From the NCBI GenBank assembly GCA_002937855.1, contig PTKS01000004.1, positions 1-64,000 on the forward strand: a stretch of 64,000 nucleotides of DNA, in the 5' to 3' direction. The stretch's first letter is position 1. Every line of letters begins with the position of its first letter. This document shows, one piece after another, positions 57,540-64,000 of the stretch. The notes below the pieces were generated by a model. That model had not been told where the DNA came from. It saw only the letters and a program-made list of their open reading frames with translations, and made no database searches. The position numbers and the translations under genes were made by a program. The DNA is from Alphaproteobacteria bacterium MarineAlpha5_Bin12. GTDB taxonomy: Bacteria > Pseudomonadota > Alphaproteobacteria > HIMB59 > GCA-002718135.

Positions 57540-58934
57540 TCATTTTCCTAATTCTTTAACTATATTTTCACACATTTTTTTTGCATCACCAAATAACATA
57601 GTAGTGTTATCTCTGTAAAAAAGTTCATTATCTACTCCTGAATATCCTGTAGCCATTGATCTTTTAACAAAAAGTACTGTTTGAGACTTTTCTACATCTA
57701 GTATTGGCATTCCATATATAGGTGAGGACTGGTCAGTTTTTGCTGCTGGATTTGTAACATCGTTAGCTCCTATTACAAAGGACACTTCATTCATCGGAAA
57801 ATCTGGATTAATTTCATCAAGCTCTAAAACTTCTTCATAAGGTACATTAGCCTCAGCAAGTAAAACATTCATATGACCGGGCATGCGTCCAGCAACTGGG
57901 TGAATTGCATATCTTACTTTTATACCTTCTTGTTTTAAAAGATCTGCCATCTCTCTCAAAGCATGTTGAGCTTGGGCTACGGCCATCCCGTATCCAGGAA
58001 CAATAATAACTGACTCTGCATTTTTCATTATGTACGCTGCATCTTCTGCACTACCTTGTTTAATAATTTTATCTTCACTTTGTTCAGAATTATCAATTGA
58101 CTGTTCTCCTCCAAAACCGCCTAAAACAACATTAATTATTGATCTGTTCATACCTTTGCTCATTATGTAACTAAGTATTGCCCCAGAGGCTCCTACAAGA
58201 GCTCCAGTTATAATCAAAAGGTTATTACTCAATGTAAAGCCTATACCGCAAGCAGCCCAACCTGAATAAGAATTTAGCATAGAGACTACTACTGGCATAT
58301 CAGCTCCCCCAATTGGCAAAACAACTAATATTCCAAGCAATATTGAGATTAATACTATAGACCAAAATATTGAAGGGCCTTGATCAAATACAAAATAAAT
58401 TATCAGAAAAACTATCAATATAAATATTAACAAATTTATAAAATGTTGAAATTTAAAAACTATTGGTTTTCCTGAGATAGTACCTTGCAATTTACCAAAT
58501 GCTAAAACTGACCCTGAAAAAGTTATAGCCCCTATAAATGTTCCTATACTCATTTCAATAAGACTACTTTTTTTAATTGATCCAATTTCACCAATATTGA
58601 AAGAAGATGGATCATAAAAAGCGGCTGCCGCAACAAATACAGCAGCTAATCCAACTAAGCTGTGAAAAGCTGCAACTAGTTGAGGTAATGCTGTCATTTC
58701 TATTTTAAAAGCAATAAAAGTTCCTATTGAGCCCCCAATAAATATTGCAATTCCTATTTCTGTGTAACTCAATACACTTTTAAACATTAATGTAGTAATA
58801 ACTGCAATTATCATACCAATTATTCCAAAAATATTTCCCAACCTTGAAGATTCTGGATGAGATAAACCTCTCAGTGCAAAAATAAAAAGTAGAGCTGAAA
58901 GTAAATACAAAATTGCAACTATATTTGATGACAT
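57540..58934 (-). CDS. pntB: NAD(P) transhydrogenase subunit beta
   Basis: A 464-aa membrane subunit of the proton-translocating transhydrogenase that makes NADPH. About nine helices precede the NADP-binding domain III (VIIVPGYGMAVAQAQHALREMADLL; VAGRMPGHMNVLLAEANVPYE; VIGANDVTNPAA). Last gene of the pntAA-pntAB-pntB operon. Confidence 0.97.
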   Translation of the reverse strand: MSSNIVAILYLLSALLFIFALRGLSHPESSRLGNIFGIIGMIIAVITTLMFKSVLSYTEIGIAIFIGGSIGTFIAFKIEMTALPQLVAAFHSLVGLAAVFVAAAAFYDPSSFNIGEIGSIKKSSLIEMSIGTFIGAITFSGSVLAFGKLQGTISGKPIVFKFQHFINLLIFILIVFLIIYFVFDQGPSIFWSIVLISILLGILVVLPIGGADMPVVVSMLNSYSGWAACGIGFTLSNNLLIITGALVGASGAILSYIMSKGMNRSIINVVLGGFGGEQSIDNSEQSEDKIIKQGSAEDAAYIMKNAESVIIVPGYGMAVAQAQHALREMADLLKQEGIKVRYAIHPVAGRMPGHMNVLLAEANVPYEEVLELDEINPDFPMNEVSFVIGANDVTNPAAKTDQSSPIYGMPILDVEKSQTVLFVKRSMATGYSGVDNELFYRDNTTMLFGDAKKMCENIVKELGK

Positions 58935-58937
58935 TTT

Positions 58938-59246
58938 TTAATTTTTCTTTTTTCTTTTTTTCTTAAACATTGAAAGCATCCTATAAGTAACTATAAATCC
59001 TCCAAAAATATTAACTGATGCTAAAACCACTGCAATTAGGCCAAATATTTTTGAAATTTCAAAGTCATTGGGACCGGCTGCTAAGATTGCTCCAACTATT
59101 ATTACGCTTGATATAGCATTTGTTACCCCCATTAGAGGGCTATGTAAAGCAGGAGTTACTGACCACACTACGTAATAACCAATTATGCATGCGAGAGAAA
59201 AAACCGTCAATCCAACAACAAAAATTTCTGAACTATGTGCTTCCAT
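58938..59246 (-). CDS. pntAB: NAD(P) transhydrogenase subunit alpha, part 2
   Basis: A 102-aa membrane protein with three helices (FVVGLTVFSLACIIGYYVVW; HSPLMGVTNAISSVIIVGAI; GFIVTYRMLSMF). It is the separated transmembrane part of the alpha subunit, as in other alphaproteobacteria. Three bases separate it from pntB. Confidence 0.94.
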   Translation of the reverse strand: MEAHSSEIFVVGLTVFSLACIIGYYVVWSVTPALHSPLMGVTNAISSVIIVGAILAAGPNDFEISKIFGLIAVVLASVNIFGGFIVTYRMLSMFKKKRKKKN

Positions 59247-59249
59247 AAT

Positions 59250-60371
59250 CTATTTAAAATTATCCAATTTTATCGACCCTCCATATGTCAAAACTACTGA
59301 TTTAATTATTTCATCTTCCCAATCTATCTTTATTGTTTTTTCTTCCTTATTAATCATAAGACTTAAAAAATTATAAATATTTTTTGAATATAATGAAGAG
59401 GCATCTTTTGATACTCTTCCAGGAACATTACCATATCCTATTATTTTCACTCCATTATGTTCAACAATCTCATCTATTTTACTTAAAGGGCAGTTTCCTC
59501 CAGACTCAACAGCAAGGTCTACAATAATTGAACCAGCATTCATACTTTCTACCATTTCTTTAGATATTAATGTTGGGGCTTTTTTCCCTGGGATTAAAGC
59601 AGTGCAAATAACAATATCTTGTTTAGATAGTGTTTCAGCAATAAGTGCAGATTGTTTTTTTTTATAATCTTCACTCATTTCTTTTGCATAACCGCCTGAT
59701 GTTTCATTGTCAATTTTTTCTGAGTCAACCATAATAAATTTTGCGCCTAAGCTTTCAACTTGTTCTTTAGTTGCTGAACGAACATCAGTAGCTGATACCA
59801 CAGCTCCTAATCTTTTAGCTGTTGCTATAGCTTGCAGCCCTGCAACACCCACTCCAAGAACCATAACCTTTGCCGGATTAATTCTTCCGGCTGCAGTCAT
59901 CATCATTGGAAAAGCTTTGGGAAATTGTTCGGCTGCATCAATTACACTTCTATAACCAGCAAGATTTGCTTGGGAAGATAAAACATCCATACTTTGCGCC
60001 CTACTTATTCGGGGAATTAATTCCATACAACAGCTTGTAATGGAATTGTCATTTAAATTTTTTAATAAATTAATATTTTTATAAGGATCCAAAATTCCAA
60101 TTAAAATTGTATTTTTACTTAGTTCAGATATATCTTTTTCTGAAGGCATCTTCACTACTAAGCATACATCCTTCAACTTTAAACATTCTGACCTACTGAC
60201 TATCTGAGCTCCAGCTTCAATATAATCTTTGTCGTAATATCCAGATTTTATACCTGCCCCTTCCTCTACAAAAATTTCAAATCCGAGTCTTTTGATAAGT
60301 TTGATGCTTTCTGGAGTTGCGGATACTCTTGTTTCAATATCTTCCAATTCTCTTAGTACTGATAATTTCAT
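59250..60371 (-). CDS. pntAA: NAD(P) transhydrogenase subunit alpha, part 1
   Basis: A 373-aa soluble NAD-binding subunit. Alanine-dehydrogenase/PNT-type folds are visible: ESRVSATPESIKLI-like start (ETRVSATPESIKLIKRLG), MDVLSSQANLAGYRSV, and the NAD site VMVLGVGVAGLQAIATAKRLGAVV. It is complete in domain I and works with the two following subunits. Confidence 0.96.
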   Translation of the reverse strand: MKLSVLRELEDIETRVSATPESIKLIKRLGFEIFVEEGAGIKSGYYDKDYIEAGAQIVSRSECLKLKDVCLVVKMPSEKDISELSKNTILIGILDPYKNINLLKNLNDNSITSCCMELIPRISRAQSMDVLSSQANLAGYRSVIDAAEQFPKAFPMMMTAAGRINPAKVMVLGVGVAGLQAIATAKRLGAVVSATDVRSATKEQVESLGAKFIMVDSEKIDNETSGGYAKEMSEDYKKKQSALIAETLSKQDIVICTALIPGKKAPTLISKEMVESMNAGSIIVDLAVESGGNCPLSKIDEIVEHNGVKIIGYGNVPGRVSKDASSLYSKNIYNFLSLMINKEEKTIKIDWEDEIIKSVVLTYGGSIKLDNFK

Positions 60372-60382
60372 AAATAATTAAA

Positions 60383-61711
60383 TTAATTTCTCTTTTTGAA
60401 AATTATATTTTTTTGTCTTTTATCAATAGCATCAGATGAAAAATTTTCAATTAATTCATTAAAAATTCTGTACCAATTTAATTCTGCTTTTAAATGCATA
60501 AATACTGAGCCCAGGCCTACAGCAGCTCTATCCATAAATACAAATTCTCTTGGAGGTTGAATCCCCCCCAATTTTCTTAATTCCTTATGAACTTCGGACG
60601 CAACTTTTGCTCCATATGTTCCACTTGTATTTTCTTGAATCTTTTGGACTTTATCCTTCATTAAAGGAGAATATATAAAACCAGCCCATTTATTTAAAAC
60701 TTCTAATTTCTTTTTAGAAATATCTTTAAATCCCCAATTTTGATATGCGAATACAGCTTTTTCTTTATCATTTTTTTGTAAGGCATTGTATAGATCAATT
60801 ACTCCTTTAATAAAATTACCTTTAAAAATCCTCATACAACCATAATCAAAGAGATTAACAGAATAATCTTTAGTTATTGTATAATTTCCTAAGTGAGGAT
60901 CTCCATGAATTATTCCATAATTATAAAAAGGGAAATACCAAGTCAAAAACATATTTTTTGCTATTTTATTTCTTATTTCTAATTTTTGATTTTTAAATTT
61001 CAAAATATGTTCACCATTAAGCCAATCCATAGTTAAAAGCCTATCTGTACAAAGTTTATTGTAAACTTTAGGAATGTTAGCATAATTTTTTTTATAAAAA
61101 ATATTATCAAAAATTTTCATCATATTTTTTTCTCTTTTATAATCAAGTTCTTCTAATAATCTATCTTTAACTTCTTTAAATATTTCATTAGTCTTTATTG
61201 CTTTGTTATACGATTGATAAACTGAAAAAATTAATTTTAATTGTTTTAAATCTGCTTCTATTATTGAATTCATGTCAGGGTATTGAAGTTTACACGCAAC
61301 CTCAGTTCCATCTTTTAAGTAAGCTTTGTGAACTTGACCTAAAGAGGCAGCTTTTGAAGCTTCATTTTCAAAATTTTTAAAATTATTTATCCAATTCCTT
61401 CCTAGTTCATTTATCATCCTTCTTTTGACAAACATCTGACCCATTGGAGGGGCATTACTCTGTAATTCTGCCAATTGTTTTGCATATTCACTTGGTAAAA
61501 TATCTGGAATAGTTGAAGTCAGCTGTGCAACTTTCATTAAAGGTCCTTTAATTTTACCCAAAGAAGAAGTTAAATTTTTAGCATGTCTATCTTTGTCAAA
61601 TGAAATGCCAAAATATTTTTTTCCTGCAAGTTTTGTAGCAAGCTTTCCGACTACTCCACTTACTTCAGCATACCTTTTTATTTGCTTTGATAATTTGGCT
61701 TTTTCAATCAT
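60383..61711 (-). CDS. ABC1/UbiB-family atypical kinase
   Basis: A 442-aa protein of the ABC1/COQ8 family. The family's KxGQ-like motif is in KGPLMKVAQLTSTIPDILP, the A-rich loop in KAASLGQVHKA, VACKLQYP holds the ATP lysine, and IHGDPHLGNY and NLFDYGCMR are the catalytic and metal motifs. Related proteins support ubiquinone synthesis. It precedes the pnt operon by 12 bases on the same strand. Confidence 0.88.
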   Translation of the reverse strand: MIEKAKLSKQIKRYAEVSGVVGKLATKLAGKKYFGISFDKDRHAKNLTSSLGKIKGPLMKVAQLTSTIPDILPSEYAKQLAELQSNAPPMGQMFVKRRMINELGRNWINNFKNFENEASKAASLGQVHKAYLKDGTEVACKLQYPDMNSIIEADLKQLKLIFSVYQSYNKAIKTNEIFKEVKDRLLEELDYKREKNMMKIFDNIFYKKNYANIPKVYNKLCTDRLLTMDWLNGEHILKFKNQKLEIRNKIAKNMFLTWYFPFYNYGIIHGDPHLGNYTITKDYSVNLFDYGCMRIFKGNFIKGVIDLYNALQKNDKEKAVFAYQNWGFKDISKKKLEVLNKWAGFIYSPLMKDKVQKIQENTSGTYGAKVASEVHKELRKLGGIQPPREFVFMDRAAVGLGSVFMHLKAELNWYRIFNELIENFSSDAIDKRQKNIIFKKRN

Positions 61712-61720
61712 AGATATTTC

Positions 61721-63514
61721 TTATATATTTTCTAATTCGTCAATAAATTTACTAATAACATCAAGTCCATTACTCCAAAATTTTATCTTTGTTGGATTAA
61801 AATTAAATGTATCCAATAATTCTCTGTAATTTCTTGATCCTCCTGATTTTAAAAGTTGTAAATATTTTTTTTCAAAGCCCTTTGGGGATTTTTCATATAC
61901 TGAATAAAGTGAGTTAACCATACAATCACCAAATGCATAAGCATAAACATAAAAAGGAGAATGTATAAAATGAGGGATATATGACCAATAATATTTATAA
62001 TTATCTTTTATTTTTACATAAGGTCCTAAGCTATCACTTTGAACATCAATCCATAAATTACAAATTTCTTCTGTAGATAATTCAGAAGTTTTTCTTTTAT
62101 TGTGTAATTTTTTTTCAAATTCCAAAAAAGCAATTTGTCTAACAACTGTATTTATCATATCTTCAACTTTATTTGCTAATAATATTTTTTTTCTTAATTT
62201 ATTCTCTTCATTATTTAACAAATATTTAAAAGTTAACATTTCACCAAAAACACTTGCTGTTTCAGCAAGGGTTAAAGGTGTAGAGGCATTATAATATCCC
62301 TGAAATGAAGCGAGATATTGATGAATACCGTGACCCAATTCATGAGCTAAAGTTGAAACATCTCTTAATGTTCCTTGATAATTTATTAATATATAAGGAT
62401 GTATACTGGGTATTGTTGATGCTGAAAAAGCTCCTCCTTGTTTACCTTTTCTTATTTGGGCATCTATCCATTTTTTCTCAAAAAATTTTTCAGCTATTGC
62501 ATGCATCTCAGGACTAAATGATTTATAAGCTTTTAAGACAATAGATTTAGCATCATTCCAAGAATATTTTTTATTTTGTTGGAAAGGAAGTGGCGCATTT
62601 CTATCCCAATATATTATTTGCTTTTTATTAAACCACCTAGCTTTTAATGAATAATATCTGTGAGATATTTTAGGATAATATTTTTTTACAGAAAAGGTTA
62701 AGGCATCTATTACTCTATCTTCTACTACATTTGATAAATTCCTACTGCTAATTGGTTCTTTAAAATTTCTCCATTTATCATCTATATCCTTGTCTTTAGC
62801 TAAAACATTTGAAATTGTTGTAAATATATTAATATTCTTTTTTAAAACTTCACCAATCACTAAAGATGCATTTTTTCTTTTTATATGATTTTTATCTGTT
62901 AAATATTTTGAAATTTCTGTGAATGATAGTTCTTTTTTTTCAAAATTAAATCTTAAATTGGCTATAGTCTCATCAAATAATCTTGACCATGCAAAAGAAG
63001 ATGTAATTTTTTTTTCTTGTATTAACCTTTCTAAATTTTTTTCCAACTGATGAGATTTGTAAGATAATGAAATCTTAATCCAGTTTTTATATTTTTTTAA
63101 TATTTTGCTATTAAGATGTTTATTAATTTTATTTATGGGAATCAAATTCAATTCTAAATTAAAAAATATTATTAAGGAATTTAAAGTAGTTATTTTTTCT
63201 TGTATCTTTTGCAAAAAAATTTTATTTTTTTTATCCTCGATATTTGCTGCATAAAGTAAATATGCGTAAGATAAAATTTTTGCTTTTTTTTCATCTATTT
63301 TTTCTAATTGTACAATAGCAGTTAATAATTTTTTGCTACTTAGATTTTTTACATTCCCCTCATACTTCTTTTGAAAATTTTTAGATTTATTTTTAATATC
63401 ATTAATATCCTTAAAAATTTGATTATCATTGATATCAATATAAAAATCTTTAAGATCCCAAATTGGTAATTTGTTATAATTACTGGATTTTTTTATTTTT
63501 TTCTTTAATTTCAT
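61721..63514 (-). CDS. pepF: M3-family oligoendopeptidase
   Basis: A 597-aa zinc peptidase of the M3B (PepF) type. The catalytic HExxH is in STLAHELGHGIHQYL, with the downstream Glu in LAETASVFGEML. Helical N-terminal half and length fit the family. It probably trims peptides in the cytoplasm. It lies 10 bases before the UbiB-type kinase on the same strand. Confidence 0.93.
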   Translation of the reverse strand: MKLKKKIKKSSNYNKLPIWDLKDFYIDINDNQIFKDINDIKNKSKNFQKKYEGNVKNLSSKKLLTAIVQLEKIDEKKAKILSYAYLLYAANIEDKKNKIFLQKIQEKITTLNSLIIFFNLELNLIPINKINKHLNSKILKKYKNWIKISLSYKSHQLEKNLERLIQEKKITSSFAWSRLFDETIANLRFNFEKKELSFTEISKYLTDKNHIKRKNASLVIGEVLKKNINIFTTISNVLAKDKDIDDKWRNFKEPISSRNLSNVVEDRVIDALTFSVKKYYPKISHRYYSLKARWFNKKQIIYWDRNAPLPFQQNKKYSWNDAKSIVLKAYKSFSPEMHAIAEKFFEKKWIDAQIRKGKQGGAFSASTIPSIHPYILINYQGTLRDVSTLAHELGHGIHQYLASFQGYYNASTPLTLAETASVFGEMLTFKYLLNNEENKLRKKILLANKVEDMINTVVRQIAFLEFEKKLHNKRKTSELSTEEICNLWIDVQSDSLGPYVKIKDNYKYYWSYIPHFIHSPFYVYAYAFGDCMVNSLYSVYEKSPKGFEKKYLQLLKSGGSRNYRELLDTFNFNPTKIKFWSNGLDVISKFIDELENI

Positions 63515-63603
63515 TATTAAAATAATTTATTCAGATATTGGAAATAACATATATAGTTGATATAGTTATATTTTACTATTCTTCTAGGGAGGGGCAAGAG
63601 ATA

Positions 63604-64000
63604 ATGGTAAATTTTAAGAAATTTAATAGCGTTACATCATTATATTTTTCTATAGCAGAAAGATTATCACAAAAGCCACATTTGTGGACTAAGGTTGAGG
63701 GAAAATATAAAAGTATTAATTGGAATGAAACAAAGGAAGATATTATTCATTTATCTTCGAATTTAATAAATAATGGGATTCTTAAAGGTGATAGGGTTTT
63801 CATATGTAGTGAAAATAGACCTGAATTTTTTATTGCAGATTTAAGTATTATGGCTGCAGGAGGAATAAGTGTTCCCGCTTATACCACTAATACATCAAAA
63901 GATCATGAATATATTTTAAAACACTCGGGTGCAAGAGGCGCAATTGTTTCAAATATTGAAATTGCAAAAAAAGTAATTCCAGCTGTAATTACATCACCGA
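63604..64000 (+). CDS. AMP-dependent acyl-CoA synthetase, N-terminal part
   Basis: The frame starts at ATG 63,604 behind a GGAGGGG ribosome-binding site and runs off the end of the window. The 132 visible residues (SINWNETKEDIIHLSSNLINNGILKGDRVFICSENRPEFFIADLSIMAAGGISVPAYTTN region) match the start of long-chain fatty acid-CoA ligases. The AMP-binding motif itself lies outside the window. Divergent from pepF. Confidence 0.85.
   Translation, partial: MVNFKKFNSVTSLYFSIAERLSQKPHLWTKVEGKYKSINWNETKEDIIHLSSNLINNGILKGDRVFICSENRPEFFIADLSIMAAGGISVPAYTTNTSKDHEYILKHSGARGAIVSNIEIAKKVIPAVITSP

Overview
The window is AT-rich DNA with very short intergenic gaps, overlapping start/stop codons and many lysine- and asparagine-rich proteins. 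The gene content points to a streamlined marine alphaproteobacterium, for example of the SAR11/Pelagibacterales or HIMB59/AEGEAN-169 type. The alphaproteobacterial signs are a class I lysyl-tRNA synthetase, split pntA, the bolA-dnaJ-cobS-cobT cluster, and DUF4167, DUF1178, DUF465 and COQ9-family genes. The lineage is inferred from gene content only; no rRNA gene is present.

Region 1 (1-10,044) is core metabolism for quaternary amines. It has a glycine betaine/proline-type ABC transporter (proV, a two-domain proW, proX), convergent with an operon for betaine use (betaine-homocysteine methyltransferase, dimethylglycine dehydrogenase, a MetF-like reductase). Together they would import betaine, demethylate it stepwise, and pass one-carbon units to homocysteine and folate. 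A small membrane protein and an EamA exporter follow.

Region 2 (about 10,045-21,289) is an accessory island that ends at a tRNA-Val gene. It holds a Cas4-like nuclease coupled to a SprT-like metallopeptidase, two unrelated secreted proteins, a probable type II restriction system (PD-(D/E)XK enzyme convergent with a double C5-cytosine methyltransferase), the stump of a vsr gene, and a DUF1376 protein. It also holds an orphan 251-aa protein behind a structured, GC-richer leader, two overlapping small genes, and a five-fold zinc-ribbon protein with an embedded nuclease. Three integrase C-terminal remnants and several direct repeats (24 bp, 32 bp, 32 bp) show repeated insertion, duplication and deletion. 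This is the most interesting part of the window.

Region 3 (21,290-38,959) returns to core genes: tRNA-Val abutting a homocysteine methyltransferase gene, a hydroxyacid dehydrogenase, an M23 peptidase, DUF4167, the block prmC-prfA-hisS-ispG-rodZ-like, lysC, ubiG, secA, accA and a large secreted helical protein.

Region 4 (39,072-64,000) holds aroK-aroB-CNNM, bolA, dnaJ-like-cobS-cobT, tgt and a queuosine-precursor transporter, rpmB, and the run ferredoxin reductase-ferredoxin-marR-lysK-pyrD-HAD. After that come ctaA, an SDR, coq9-like, def, rpsU, the pnt transhydrogenase operon, a UbiB-type kinase, an M3 peptidase and the start of an acyl-CoA synthetase gene. No rRNA genes, CRISPR arrays, intact transposases or intact integrases were seen.
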